Source: Xanthomonas sp. GPE 39 (lineage in GTDB: Bacteria > Pseudomonadota > Gammaproteobacteria > Xanthomonadales > Xanthomonadaceae). From it: a stretch of 64,000 bases of DNA. The stretch spans positions 1,818,848 through 1,882,847 of the forward strand of contig NZ_JZHZ01000007.1 of NCBI RefSeq assembly GCF_000963005.1, read 5' to 3'. Position 1 is the stretch's first letter. The number at the start of each line of letters is the position of its first letter. Below the pieces are notes generated by a model that was not told the origin of the DNA, made no database searches, and was given only the letters and a program-made list of their open reading frames with translations. Both the position numbers and the translations under genes were made by a program. Positions 20,201 to 31,876 of the stretch are shown in pieces.

Positions 20201-20380
20201 CACGCAATCGGCACCGGTGTGATCGGCGGCATGCTGTTCGCCACCCTGCTCGGCGTGCTGTTCATCCCGCTGTTCTTCGTAGCGGTGCGGAAAATGCTCG
20301 GCGACAAGCTGGACGAGCCTTCGCAGGAATACGTCACCCGCCAGGAGCAGGGCATGAACCTGCATCAGCAGGATCGGTAA
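17207..20380 (+). CDS. RND multidrug efflux pump, HAE1 (AcrB/MexB) type
   Basis: Proton-driven inner-membrane transporter, 1,057 residues. It shows the duplicated six-helix halves with large periplasmic loops. The proton-relay residues are present: a paired Asp in GIVVDDAIVVIENVER (about residues 406-407, TM4) and Lys in GLAAKNAILIVEFA (TM10). The N-terminus MPKFFIEHPVFAWV is the classic HAE1 start. The operon is adaptor plus pump only; no outer-membrane factor or regulator is adjacent, so a channel encoded elsewhere must be shared. Substrates cannot be predicted from the sequence. Confidence 0.95.
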   Translation: MPKFFIEHPVFAWVVAILISLSGVIAILNLGVESYPSIAPPQVIVNASYPGASASTTERSVTQVIEQQLTGIDHLLYFNSSSSSNGSASITLTFETGTNPDIAQVQVQNKVSLATPRLPSEVTAQGVVVAKANAGFLSVIALRSDNPSIDRNALNDIVGSRVLEQISRVPGVGSTQQFGAEYAMDIWLNPEKLQGYHMSASDVLNAIRAQNVQFAAGSIGSDPAPQGQSFTATVSAEGRFSSPEQFENIILRADGNGTVVRLKDVARVAFGPTTFGFDTQYNGKPTGAFAIQLLPGANALNVSAAVKAKMDELQPSFPQGVTWFTPYESTTFVKISIEEVVKTLAEAIVLVFLVMLIFLQNFRATIIPTLVIPVALLGTFLGMWIIGFTINQLTLFAMVLAIGIVVDDAIVVIENVERIMSDEHLAPKAATHKAMNQITGAVVAITVVLAAVFIPSAMQPGAAGAIYKQFAITIAMSMGFSAFLALSFTPALCAAFLKPTHNANPNWLYRTFNTCYEKLSQRYVGAVGGSIRHTPRWMAVFALLVVLCGFLFTRMPGSFLPEEDQGFALAIVQLPPGATKARTNQVFAQMRGILQQQKAVEGMLQVTGFSFLGRGENVGMGFIRLKPWEERTVTASELIEQLNGMFYGIKDAQIFVVNLPTVQGLGQFGGFDMWLQDRSGAGQEALLQARNMLLGKAAQRQNTLAGVRPNGLENAPQLQLKVDRVQAQSMGLSISDIYQSIQLLLAPVYVNDFFYEGRIKRVNMQADAPFRTGPESLRNFYVPSSTATDDSGLRQMIPLSTVVKSNWEYGSPSLSRYNGYSAMNIVGNPAPGSSSGQAMSAMEDIVTNDLPKGFGFDWSGMSYQEIIAGNTATLLLVLSIVVVFLCLAALYESWSIPVSVLLVVPIGVLGAVAFSLLRGLPNDIYFKIGLITVIGLAAKNAILIVEFAVEQRAMGKTLREAAAEAAHLRFRPILMTSFAFILGVLPMAISSGAGANARHAIGTGVIGGMLFATLLGVLFIPLFFVAVRKMLGDKLDEPSQEYVTRQEQGMNLHQQDR

Positions 20381-20431
20381 AGCGTCGCTCGCCTGGACAC
20401 CGGGCACGCGCAAAACAATCCGTGCAGCGAC

Positions 20432-20459
20432 AAAAAAGCGGCTGAAACGCCGCTTTTTT
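20432..20459. terminator. Bidirectional Rho-independent terminator
   Basis: Perfect inverted repeat AAAAAAGCGGC / GCCGCTTTTTT with a TGAAAC loop, located between the convergent RND pump and acyl-CoA dehydrogenase genes. The A-tract and T-tract let it work for both strands. Confidence 0.9.
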
Positions 20460-20484
20460 GTCTGTAGACATCAGCGACTGTGGC

Positions 20485-21633
20485 TCAACGCAATCCCGTC
20501 TCGTTGCGCGCGATCACCAGCCGCTGGATTTCCGAGGTTCCTTCGTAGATTTCGGTGATCTTGGCGTCGCGGAAATAGCGCTCCAGTGGCATTTCCTTGG
20601 AATACCCCATCCCGCCATGGATCTGCACCGCCTGGTGGGTGATCCACATCGCCGCCTCGGAGGCGGTGAGCTTGGCCACCGATGCTTCGGTGGTAAATCG
20701 CTGTCCCTGCCCCTTCAACCAAGCGGCACGCAGGGTGAGCAGCAATGCCGCATCCAGCTTGCACTTCATGTCGGCGATCTTGGCCTGGGTCATCTGAAAT
20801 GCGCCGATCGGTGAACCGAATGCCTTGCGCTCCTTCACGTAGTCCAACGTCGCCTGGTAGGCCGCCCGCGCAAGACCGATGGCCTGCGAGGCAATGCCGA
20901 TACGCCCTGCGTCGAGCACGCTCATCGCGATTTTGAAACCCTCGCCCGGCGTCCCCAGCACCTCGTCCGCCGTCGCCAGATAATCCTGAAATTCGATCTC
21001 GCAGGTGGCCGAAGCGCGGATGCCCAGCTTGGGTTCGGTCTTGCCACGATGAAACCCCGGCTTGTCGGTGTCGATCACGAAGGCGGTGATGCCGCGTGCG
21101 CCCCGCTCCGGTTCACTCATCGCAAATAGCACGATGTACTTGGCAACCGGACCGGAGGTGATCCAGCTCTTCTTGCCGTTGATCAGGAAGCTGCCATCGT
21201 CGCGACGCAGCGCACGGCAGCGCATCGCGGTGGCATCGGAGCCGGACTGCGGCTCGGTCAGCGCAAAGGCACCGATCTGTTGCCCCTGCGCGATGGCGCG
21301 CACATATTTCTGCTTCTGCGCCTCGTCACCGTTCTTGAGGATGCCGCCGCAGAACAGCGAATTGTTGACCGACATGATGGTGGAATGCGCGGCGTCGCCA
21401 GCGGCGATCTCGATCATGGCCAGCACATAGGCGATGGGATCCATGCCAGCGCCACCGTATTGCTCCGGTACCTCGATGCCCATCAAACCGTTCTCGCCCA
21501 GCAGGCGGATATTTTCCAGTGGAAACTCACCGGTCCGGTCGTAGTGTTCGGCGCTGGGGGCGATCCGTTCCTGGGCGATGCGTCGCGCCACGTCCTGGAT
21601 CATCAATTGCTCATCGCTAAGTTTGAAATCCAC
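20485..21633 (-). CDS. Acyl-CoA dehydrogenase
   Basis: FAD flavoenzyme that introduces the alpha-beta double bond into acyl-CoA. Signature AFALTEPQSGSDA (FAD binding), GIRASATCEIEFQDY, and the C-terminal IHGGMGYSKEMPLERYFRD and ITEIYEGTSEIQRLVIAR with the catalytic-base region of the short/branched-chain group. I place the start at GTG 21633 because a strong GGGAGG precedes it and it gives a normal N-terminus (DFKLSDEQLMIQD) and 382 residues. It stands alone on its strand, convergent with the RND pump and divergent from the methionine genes. Chain-length preference is not visible. Confidence 0.92.
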   Translation of the reverse strand: MDFKLSDEQLMIQDVARRIAQERIAPSAEHYDRTGEFPLENIRLLGENGLMGIEVPEQYGGAGMDPIAYVLAMIEIAAGDAAHSTIMSVNNSLFCGGILKNGDEAQKQKYVRAIAQGQQIGAFALTEPQSGSDATAMRCRALRRDDGSFLINGKKSWITSGPVAKYIVLFAMSEPERGARGITAFVIDTDKPGFHRGKTEPKLGIRASATCEIEFQDYLATADEVLGTPGEGFKIAMSVLDAGRIGIASQAIGLARAAYQATLDYVKERKAFGSPIGAFQMTQAKIADMKCKLDAALLLTLRAAWLKGQGQRFTTEASVAKLTASEAAMWITHQAVQIHGGMGYSKEMPLERYFRDAKITEIYEGTSEIQRLVIARNETGLR

Positions 21634-21725
21634 CTCGCGCCTCCCGGTCGTGTTGGTACGCACATCTTAACCACCGACCATACGCCAGCGTTTGCCTGAC
21701 TTGACCCGACCTACGTGGCAACCGA

Positions 21726-21757
21726 AAATATCTCTATATCGCGATATGGAGATATTT
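21726..21757. promoter_or_regulatory. 32-bp palindromic operator of the SahR-like/metH operon
   Basis: A near-perfect palindrome with 15 of 16 half-site positions matching; each half reads AAATATCTC(T/C)ATATCG. It ends directly against the chosen ATG at 21758 and contains the GGAG ribosome-binding site. Tandem ATATC units are typical of ArsR-family sites, so the adjacent regulator very probably represses its own operon here, and blocked translation initiation by mRNA folding is also possible. Confidence 0.75.
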
Positions 21758-22756
21758 ATGGATCTGGAGGACTGGTCGACCAGATTGAAGGTGTTCGCCG
21801 ATGCGACCCGGGTACGCCTGTTGGCGCTACTGGAGCAAGAAGAACTGACCGTGGCCGAACTCTCGGCGATCACCCGCCTGGCGCAACCGCGCGTCTCGAC
21901 CCATCTGGCCAAACTCAAGGAGGCCGGGCTGGTCCGCGACCGCCGTGCTGGCGTGTCGGCCTATTATCGCTTCGACGAAAGTCTACTGGATCCGGCGCAA
22001 CGCGCACTGTGGCTGGCGCTGAGCACCGGCAGCGACGACCCGCTGCTGCGCCAGGACGCCGAACGCGTGGCAGCAGTCCTGGCCAACCGCGCCACCGACC
22101 AGAACTGGGCCGACTCGGTCGCCGGCGACATGGAACGCCACTATTCGCCCGGGCGCACTTGGGAAGCGCTGGCGCGCACCGCACTGCCGCTGCTGGAAAC
22201 CGGCGACGTCCTGGATATCGCCTCCGGCGACGGCGTCCTGGCCGAGCTGGTCGCCCCGCATGCGCGGCGCTACGTGTGCATCGACACCAGCGCGCGCGTG
22301 GTGGCCGCGGCCAGCGAACGCTTGCGGCGGCTGAGCAACGTGGAGGTGCGCGAGGGCGATATGCATGCGCTGCCATTCGCTGATGCCAGCTTCGACCTGG
22401 TGGTGATGATGCACGCGTTGACCTACGCCACCAAACCGGCGCACGCTGTCTGGGAATCGGCGCGCGTGTTGCGCCCCGGCGGTCGCTTGTTGCTCTGCAG
22501 CCTGGCCCACCACGAACACAAGGCCGCCGTGCAGGCCTACGGGCATGTCAACCTCGGCTTCTCGGCCAAGGAACTGCGCAAGTTCATCCACAAGGCTGGA
22601 CTGGAGGTCTCCAGCCTGGAAACCGTGACCCGGGAAAAGCGCCCGCCGCATTTCGAGGTGATTTCGTTGATCGCGGTCAAGCCGGGAGAAACGAGCACGC
22701 CCGCGCATCCGGAAAATCTTCCATCATCCAAGATCAGTACGGGAACCCTGTCATGA
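21758..22756 (+). CDS. ArsR-type regulator fused to SAM-dependent methyltransferase domain (SahR-like)
   Basis: 332 residues in two parts. Residues 1-95 form an ArsR winged helix ([40 protein letters not shown] as the recognition helix). Residues about 125-320 form a class I methyltransferase fold ([17 protein letters not shown] as the SAM/SAH-binding loop; [17 protein letters not shown]). Proteins of this layout beside S-adenosylmethionine-cycle genes are known as SahR, which senses S-adenosylhomocysteine; I assign it by architecture and context. ATG 21758 is preferred over 21746 because GGAG lies six bases upstream. Its stop overlaps metH by four bases. Confidence 0.85.
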   Translation: MDLEDWSTRLKVFADATRVRLLALLEQEELTVAELSAITRLAQPRVSTHLAKLKEAGLVRDRRAGVSAYYRFDESLLDPAQRALWLALSTGSDDPLLRQDAERVAAVLANRATDQNWADSVAGDMERHYSPGRTWEALARTALPLLETGDVLDIASGDGVLAELVAPHARRYVCIDTSARVVAAASERLRRLSNVEVREGDMHALPFADASFDLVVMMHALTYATKPAHAVWESARVLRPGGRLLLCSLAHHEHKAAVQAYGHVNLGFSAKELRKFIHKAGLEVSSLETVTREKRPPHFEVISLIAVKPGETSTPAHPENLPSSKISTGTLS

Positions 22757-23895
22757 ACGCCTCCGCCTCTCCTCAAGGCCCAAGCCTGCCCTGGCTGCAT
22801 CCGCAGCGGGCGCAGGCGCTGCTGCAGGCGCTGTCCGAGCGCATCCTCATCATCGATGGCGCGATGGGCACCATGATCCAGGGCCATGGCTTGCAGGAAG
22901 CCGATTATCGCGGCGAGCGTTTCGCCGCCGGCTACGACAGCGCGCAAGCCCAGCATGTGCATGGCCCTGGCTGCGATCATGCGGTGCATGGTCACGACCT
23001 GAAAGGCAATAACGATCTCTTGCTGCTGACACGCCCGGAAGTGATCGCCGAGATCCACCGCGCCTATCTCGAAGCCGGCGCCGACCTGCTCGAAACCAAT
23101 ACCTTCAACGCCACCGCGATCAGTCAGGCCGATTACCATCTGGAACACTTGGTCTACGAACTCAACAAAGCCGGCGCGCGGGTCGCGCGCGAGTGCTGCG
23201 ACGCGGTGGAAGCACAACAAGCCCGCGACGGCGGACCGGACAAACCACGCTTTGTGATCGGCGTCCTCGGCCCGACCAGCCGCACCGCCTCCATCAGCCC
23301 CGACGTCAACGACCCCGGCTACCGCAACACCAGCTTCGACGAACTGCGCGCCACCTACCGCGAAGCCATCGATGGCCTGATCGACGGCGGTGCCGACACG
23401 CTGATGGTCGAGACGATCTTCGATACCCTCAACGCCAAGGCCGCGCTGTACGCGATTGAGGAGGTGTTCGACGCGCGCGGCGGACGCCTGCCGGTGATGA
23501 TCTCCGGCACCATCACCGATGCCTCCGGACGCACCCTGTCCGGACAGACCGCCGAAGCGTTCTATGCCTCGGTCGCGCATGGTCGGCCACTGTCGGTCGG
23601 TTTGAACTGCGCGCTAGGGGCCAAGGATCTGCGACCACACGTGGAGACCCTGGCGCGGATCGCCGACGGCTACGTCAGCACGCACCCCAACGCCGGCCTG
23701 CCCAACGCATTCGGCGAATACGACGAAAGCCCAGAGGAAATGGCCGCCACGCTGAAAGAATTTGCCGAAGCGGGGCTGTTGAATCTGGTCGGCGGTTGCT
23801 GTGGCACCACCCCGGCCCACATCCGCGCGATCGCCGAGGCAGTGCGCGGGCTGCGTCCACGCCTGCCGCTGGCAGCGCAGCGGCAGGCCGCCTGA
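22753..23895 (+). CDS. metH: Methionine synthase, homocysteine-binding half
   Basis: The N-terminal module of cobalamin-dependent methionine synthase as a separate 380-residue polypeptide. It carries [12 protein letters not shown], the barrel segment [14 protein letters not shown], and the zinc site cysteines: GLNCALG and [11 protein letters not shown]. It binds and activates homocysteine as zinc thiolate and must partner with the second polypeptide encoded downstream. It overlaps the regulator gene by an ATGA, so expression is coupled. A gap of 110 bases separates it from the second half, with no sign of a frameshift joining them; a split metH is an established arrangement in xanthomonads. 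Confidence 0.94.
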   Translation: MNASASPQGPSLPWLHPQRAQALLQALSERILIIDGAMGTMIQGHGLQEADYRGERFAAGYDSAQAQHVHGPGCDHAVHGHDLKGNNDLLLLTRPEVIAEIHRAYLEAGADLLETNTFNATAISQADYHLEHLVYELNKAGARVARECCDAVEAQQARDGGPDKPRFVIGVLGPTSRTASISPDVNDPGYRNTSFDELRATYREAIDGLIDGGADTLMVETIFDTLNAKAALYAIEEVFDARGGRLPVMISGTITDASGRTLSGQTAEAFYASVAHGRPLSVGLNCALGAKDLRPHVETLARIADGYVSTHPNAGLPNAFGEYDESPEEMAATLKEFAEAGLLNLVGGCCGTTPAHIRAIAEAVRGLRPRLPLAAQRQAA

Positions 23896-24005
23896 GATGC
23901 ACACACAGCGCGGCGCTGTCGCCACCGCCTTACCGATGGCTCGGCGCCTGCGCGCCGCCGCGTCTGTGCGCTCGTGCACCTGCCCGCTCCTGGAACGCTG
24001 ATCCA

Positions 24006-26792
<2,787 letters not shown>

Positions 26793-27217
26793 AAGCGGAC
26801 ATCCAAATTCAGCAAAGCGATGCCGGGCAAAGCCAGCAGCGCAAAGGGCATCCGTCGCCTGGGGTGCCCACAATGGCATCGAGACTGGATACAGCGGCCG
26901 CTCCCAACAGCAGCGCTGGACCAAACAGCCTTGTGAAGCTGGACCTGCGCTGGAGCAGGCATGTCAAAAGCGCGCGGTGTCGTTGTAAACGACCTGGCAT
27001 GCCAATGACCATCGCGCCTGACGATCAGCCAACCAGGCGTGCATGTTCAGGCTTTTCCAACGCCCCACAGCACGCAAGGCGGACCTTACCAGGTGACAGC
27101 AGCACGGAACGCAAGCACAATTATCGTCTGCGTTAAGTGAAAAAATCCATCGTAACGATTCCGTTAACGCCAATTACGACGGTTTCCCAACACCCTGGCT
27201 GCAATCATTCACAGGTT
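26793..27217 (+). promoter_or_regulatory. Intergenic region upstream of the two-component/ABC exporter operon
   Basis: About 425 bases without a supportable gene. A small hairpin GTCGTT-GTA-AACGAC lies at 26979-26993. Close to the next operon there are three related elements, CGTTAAG (27131), CGTAACG (27151) and CGTTAACG (27162); the last two form the palindrome TAACG-ATTC-CGTTA at 27153-27166, about 50 bases before the response-regulator ATG. This is a plausible OmpR-type binding site for autoregulation, not a demonstrated one. Confidence 0.4.
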
Positions 27218-27922
27218 ATGCGCATCTTGGTCGCCGAAGACGATACTTCCATTGCCGTTGCGCTACGCGATTCGCTTATCGAATGTGGCCATGTGGTCGA
27301 CCACGTCAGCGATGGTGCCGCTGCCGATCACGCGCTCCTGGCCGAGTCCTACCATCTTCTGGTGCTGGATCTAGGCCTGCCACGCCGCGACGGGCTGCAG
27401 GTGCTGCAACGCTTGCGCGAACGCCGCGACAAGATTCCGGTTCTCGTCGTGACCGCGCGCGACGCGGTGGAAGACCGTATCCAAGCACTCGACCAGGGCG
27501 CTGACGACTATCTCATCAAGCCATTCGAACTGTCCGAATTCCTAGCCCGCACGCGCGCACTCCTGCGTCGCAGCAGCAGTGGCGGCGTTCCTGAGCTGGT
27601 CATGGGCCAATTGCGGATCAACTTGGCCGGGCGCCGGGTCTGGCTGCAAGATAAGCCACTGGATCTGACCGCACGCGAATTTGCCTTACTGGAAACCCTG
27701 CTGCTGCGCAGCGGGCGCGTGATCAGCCGTGGCCAGTTGACCGAAGCGCTGTGCGATTGGCAACAAGAAATCACCGACAATGGCCTGGACATCTCCATGC
27801 ACCGCCTGCGCCGCAAGCTGCATGGCACGGGGGTCGGCATCCGCACCATCCGTGGGCTAGGTTACATGCTGGAAGAATCGCACGCTGCTGCATCCACCAC
27901 TGATGCGCCGCCTCAGCAGTGA
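27218..27922 (+). CDS. OmpR/PhoB-family response regulator
   Basis: DNA-binding regulator, 234 residues. The receiver domain (1-115) has the acidic pair in VAEDDTS, phosphoacceptor Asp in LLVLDLGLPRRDG (about residue 51), Thr/Ser in VVTARD and Lys in LIKPFE. The winged-helix domain follows (LDLTAREFALLETLLL; ISMHRLRRKLHG; IRTIRGLGYML), closest in style to QseB/PmrA. ATG 27218 begins MRILVAEDD, the normal start. It overlaps the kinase gene by a GTGA. It heads a six-gene operon of exporter parts. Confidence 0.93.
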   Translation: MRILVAEDDTSIAVALRDSLIECGHVVDHVSDGAAADHALLAESYHLLVLDLGLPRRDGLQVLQRLRERRDKIPVLVVTARDAVEDRIQALDQGADDYLIKPFELSEFLARTRALLRRSSSGGVPELVMGQLRINLAGRRVWLQDKPLDLTAREFALLETLLLRSGRVISRGQLTEALCDWQQEITDNGLDISMHRLRRKLHGTGVGIRTIRGLGYMLEESHAAASTTDAPPQQ

Positions 27923-29337
27923 GCACAGCCGCAGCGGCGCGACAGCCGGCATACCGCCATCCCAGCCTACGTCGACGATTGCTGGCGTTCCTGCTGATTC
28001 CAACACTGCTGTTGATGCTGCTGGTGTCGGCGCTGTTTTATGTGGCGATGCTCAAATACAGCAACCATGTGCACGACATGGACTTGAAGGAAGAGGCACA
28101 AGCCCTGGCGAAGGCCATCAACGACACTGGCGAGCAGTTGCCATTATCGCTGCAGACACGGCGACTGTTGGAGTACAGCAACAGCAGCCGGATCTTTTTC
28201 GAGGTGCGCAGCCGCCGTTATGGCGTCATCAGCAGCAGCGCACAGCACATTCCCGAGCACCCCGCTCCTGCCCAGACGGGGCGAGTGATGCTGTACAGCA
28301 CGCGCATGGCCAACGGCGTACCAGTGCGCGCGGCCAGCCTGTTGCTACCCTCCACCCGCAGCGCAGAGGACTGGCTGACGGTCTCCGTCGCCGAAACCCT
28401 GGACGACCGCCAACGACGCGCACGCGAGATCCTGTTGTTGATGCTCCCCACCGAACTGCTGCTCACCTGCTCCCTGTTCGTCCTGGTTTGGCATGGCGTG
28501 AAAATTGGCCTGCGTCTACTGGGACCGGCAGTGCAACGGCTCGACGACAGCCAGCGCGACTTCAGCCCGATCTCCGGTCCGGACATCCCGCTGGAGGTGC
28601 TGCCACTGACACAGGCAATCGATGGCCTGCTCGGCCGGATCAAACAATTGATGGCACTGCAGGAACGCTTCGTCGCCGACGCGGCGCACCAATTGCGCAC
28701 ACCGCTGGCAGGGCTGAGCATGCACGTACAACGCGCCCAGGCCAGCAAAAGCCCGCAAGACAGCGCGCAAGCACTGCAACACATCCGCCGACTCACTGAC
28801 CGTGCCACTCGCACCTCCACCCAGTTACTGGCGCTCACACGCACCCTGACTCCACGTGAAAGCATCCGGCCTTTGCTGCCACTGGACCTGACGCAATGGC
28901 TGCCGCAAGCCCTCACCGAACGCATCCCCGACGCACTGCACGCGGATGTGGACCTGGGCTACGACGGCGGAGACAGCGACACCGCCTGGGTGGCCGCCGA
29001 TGCCTGGGCACTGCGCGAATTGCTCGATAATCTGCTGGACAATGCCTTCCGACACGCCGCCAACAACATGGTCACCGTCAGCCTGCGCTGCGATGGACAA
29101 CACGTCCTGTTGGCGGTGGACGATGCGGGCACGGGCGTAGACGAGGCCTTGCTGCCACGTCTGGGCGAGCGTTTCTTCCGTGCGCCCGACGCGCCCGAAG
29201 GCGGGACCGGGCTGGGTCTGGCGATCGTCGCCAACATCGCCGCGCGGCATCATGCGAAAATCCGCTATACGCGCTCGGCACTTGGAGGCTTACGCGCCGA
29301 ACTGGATCTGCCAGCCAACACGGAACCAAAGGCATGA
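27919..29337 (+). CDS. Sensor histidine kinase (QseC/TctE-like)
   Basis: 472-residue inner-membrane kinase. TM1 (about residues 22-46), a periplasmic sensor of about 120 residues, TM2 (about 172-192), a linker, then the dimerisation helix with phospho-His in FVADAAHQLRTPLAGL, the N box LLDNLLDNAFRHA, and G boxes DDAGTGVD and GGTGLGLAIV. Start GTG at 27919 overlaps the regulator stop. The short periplasmic loop is of the two-component TctE/QseC type with no recognisable ligand motif. It should phosphorylate the regulator upstream and control the exporter operon. Confidence 0.92.
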   Translation: MSTAAAARQPAYRHPSLRRRLLAFLLIPTLLLMLLVSALFYVAMLKYSNHVHDMDLKEEAQALAKAINDTGEQLPLSLQTRRLLEYSNSSRIFFEVRSRRYGVISSSAQHIPEHPAPAQTGRVMLYSTRMANGVPVRAASLLLPSTRSAEDWLTVSVAETLDDRQRRAREILLLMLPTELLLTCSLFVLVWHGVKIGLRLLGPAVQRLDDSQRDFSPISGPDIPLEVLPLTQAIDGLLGRIKQLMALQERFVADAAHQLRTPLAGLSMHVQRAQASKSPQDSAQALQHIRRLTDRATRTSTQLLALTRTLTPRESIRPLLPLDLTQWLPQALTERIPDALHADVDLGYDGGDSDTAWVAADAWALRELLDNLLDNAFRHAANNMVTVSLRCDGQHVLLAVDDAGTGVDEALLPRLGERFFRAPDAPEGGTGLGLAIVANIAARHHAKIRYTRSALGGLRAELDLPANTEPKA

Positions 29338-30743
29338 GTGCGCAGCACACGTTTTTGCACAGCATCCTGGCGCTGCTCGTCATCGCACTGGGCGGCTGTG
29401 CCAGCACCCCATTACCGGATCTGACTCAGCCACTGCCCACGCACTGGTCCGATGTACCGGAAGCAGCCAACCCGCGTCCCGCAGGCAGCGCCTGGTGGCA
29501 GGACTTCCACGACCCGCAACTCGATGCACTGGTCGCACAAGCGCTGCACGAGGACCTCGACGTGGCCCAGGCACTGGCCAAATTGCGTGCGGCGCGGCGC
29601 ATGAATTCGGTCGTCGACGCTCCCCTTCGCCCGCAACTCCACATCCGCACCGAAGAGCCGATCGACCCTGACGCCAGCGCCTCGTTCCTGGTCGCCGGTG
29701 TCAACGCCGAATGGGAACTTCCCCTCTTCGGACGCGACAAGGCGAACCACCTCGTGGCCAGCGGCGACCTGCAGAGCGCGCAAGCCAATCTGGCACAGGT
29801 ACGTGCCTCCACCATTGCCGATGTGGTGCGCTACTGGATCGATCTGCGTCATGCGCAACAGGCCGAACGTCTGTCGCAGGACATCGCCACCGCACGCCAG
29901 CAGCAGGCGACACTGCAGGCGGCACTGGTCCGGTTGCAACTGGCCGCTCCAGCCACCGAGGCGCAGGCGCAGGCCGCCGCCGCGCAGGCGCAAACCGCGG
30001 TGGAGGAACCGCGCCGCGCTGCGGCCGCCGCCGCGCAGCGACTGGCGGTGCTGTTGGGACGCTCCGCGCCAGATCCAGCCTGGACCGCGACGACCGCCGC
30101 GACGGCTCCACCAGCGTTACAGATCGCCGCAATCGACAGCGTGCCGGCCGACCTGCTGCGTCGACGGCCCGACATCGCCGCGCATGAGGCCGATGTGCTC
30201 AGCGCCGCAGGCCAGCTCGGCATCGCCAAAGCCGACCGCTACCCGAGCATTGGCCTGGGCGGTGCGATCCGCTGGTCCACCAAACTGGTGAGCTACCGAC
30301 GCACGTCCACCCACGGCATCGCCTCAGTCGGGCCGCTCGTCGACATTCCGCTATTCGACTGGGGCCTGCGTAAGGCGAAGGCACAGGCGCACAGCGACTT
30401 GCTGGAAGCCGCCGCCCTGGCCTATCGGCAAAATGTGCTGGAAGCGGTGGCAGAGGTGCAGAACGCCCTGGGCACGTTCGAACAGCAACGACAGAACGCC
30501 CAGACCCAACAGCAAACACTGCAGGCCCTGCAACAGGTTGCCGACGCCACGCAACAAAGGCGGCGGCTGGGCCTGGCCAGCGATCTCGACGTGGCTACGC
30601 AGCAGAGTGAGCGTGACCAGGCTGCCTTAGCCCTGTCGGAAACGCAGCGCCAGCGCGACTTGGCCTACGTCGCCCTGCACATGGCGCTGGGAAGTTCGAA
30701 CACACCGATGCTGGCAAGCGTCAACGAAGGTACCAAGCACTGA
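29334..30743 (+). CDS. Outer-membrane efflux lipoprotein, NodT/OprM family
   Basis: Channel component of a tripartite exporter, 469 residues. The signal ends in the lipobox LGGC (Cys at about residue 22). The two OEP repeats follow, rich in Ala/Gln helices, with the typical WWQDFHDPQLDALV, GVNAEWELPLFGRDKA and VGPLVDIPLFDWGLRKA segments. Its ATG overlaps the kinase stop. Placement of an outer-membrane channel in the same operon as an ABC transporter and adaptor indicates a self-contained export system. Confidence 0.92.
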   Translation: MSAQHTFLHSILALLVIALGGCASTPLPDLTQPLPTHWSDVPEAANPRPAGSAWWQDFHDPQLDALVAQALHEDLDVAQALAKLRAARRMNSVVDAPLRPQLHIRTEEPIDPDASASFLVAGVNAEWELPLFGRDKANHLVASGDLQSAQANLAQVRASTIADVVRYWIDLRHAQQAERLSQDIATARQQQATLQAALVRLQLAAPATEAQAQAAAAQAQTAVEEPRRAAAAAAQRLAVLLGRSAPDPAWTATTAATAPPALQIAAIDSVPADLLRRRPDIAAHEADVLSAAGQLGIAKADRYPSIGLGGAIRWSTKLVSYRRTSTHGIASVGPLVDIPLFDWGLRKAKAQAHSDLLEAAALAYRQNVLEAVAEVQNALGTFEQQRQNAQTQQQTLQALQQVADATQQRRRLGLASDLDVATQQSERDQAALALSETQRQRDLAYVALHMALGSSNTPMLASVNEGTKH

Positions 30744-31876
30744 TGGTCGCGCTAGCCCGCCAGACCCTGCGTTACGAATGGCGCCGTTTCATGCCGGTGG
30801 TCGTGTCGGTCGGCTTCGCCAGCCTGCTGCTACTGCTACAGACAGCGCTGGTGCTGGGCATCTTCGGCAGCGCCAGTGTCTACATCTCTGCCTCCAAGAC
30901 CGACCTGTGGCTGGGCTATCCAGGCACACAGAGCGTGGACCAGGGCCGCCAGATCGACCCAGACGCGGCCATGCCGCTGTATCTGGATCCACGGGTAGCG
31001 CAGATCGAACCATTCGTGTGGCTCGACGGCGACTGGCGCGGCCCAAGCGATAATGGCGCTGTGTCGATCTACGTCTCCGGCATCGATACCCGTGATGACG
31101 GGCTGATGTTCGCGCGACTGCTCAGTCCAGCGCAACGCGCAGCCCTGCGCGAGCCGGACACGGTGATCGTGGACCGCTCGGAACTGGACAAACTCGGCGT
31201 CGGGATCGGCAGTAGCGCGCGCATCAACGGCCACCGAGTCCGGGTGATCGGCGTCGGTCGCGGCCTACGCACGCTAGGTGGGGTCAACATCCTGACCTCG
31301 CTGGATACCGCACGCATCCTCAACAGCGACGCCGCGCATCCGGATTGGCCGACCTACATCGTGGCGCGGCTGCGTCCAGGTACCGATCAGCAAACGGTGG
31401 CGCAAGCCATCGCCGGCATGACAACACCCAGACGCGTCCAGGTCTGGAGCGCGAACGATTTCGCCCGGCGCACCATCTTGTTCTGGATGTTCAACACCGG
31501 CGCCGGTTCCGGTGTGCTGTTCATTGGCGGCATCGTGCTCCTTGTCGGCATGGCGGTCACCAGCCAGACGTTACTGGCGACCGTCCTCGGTGCCACCCGC
31601 GAATACGCCACGCTCAATGCGCTGGGAGTGAGCATGCGTGCACTGCGCTGGGTAGTGCTGGAGCAAGCCGCCTGGGTTGGCGCGCTGGGGCTGGCCGGAG
31701 CCAGTGTCCTGGGCGCGGCGCTGGTGGCACTGGGGCGTGCGCACGACGTGCCAGTGGCATTCGACGCTAGCGGCTGGGCCCTGTGTATCTGCGCGGTACT
31801 CCTACTGACCTTCGTCTCGGCCTTGGCCGCGCTACGCGGACTGCGCCGCGCCGATCCCGCGTTGCTGCTGCGATGA
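30743..31876 (+). CDS. ABC transporter permease, FtsX/DevC type
   Basis: 377 residues. One N-terminal transmembrane helix (about 18-40), a periplasmic domain of about 215 residues, then three helices near the C-terminus (about 255-280, 300-330, 340-365), the MacB/DevC topology in which the permease moves substrates from the periplasm or membrane. It shares one base with the preceding stop (TGATG). No MacB-type ATPase is fused; the ATPase is the next gene. Confidence 0.87.
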   Translation: MVALARQTLRYEWRRFMPVVVSVGFASLLLLLQTALVLGIFGSASVYISASKTDLWLGYPGTQSVDQGRQIDPDAAMPLYLDPRVAQIEPFVWLDGDWRGPSDNGAVSIYVSGIDTRDDGLMFARLLSPAQRAALREPDTVIVDRSELDKLGVGIGSSARINGHRVRVIGVGRGLRTLGGVNILTSLDTARILNSDAAHPDWPTYIVARLRPGTDQQTVAQAIAGMTTPRRVQVWSANDFARRTILFWMFNTGAGSGVLFIGGIVLLVGMAVTSQTLLATVLGATREYATLNALGVSMRALRWVVLEQAAWVGALGLAGASVLGAALVALGRAHDVPVAFDASGWALCICAVLLLTFVSALAALRGLRRADPALLLR

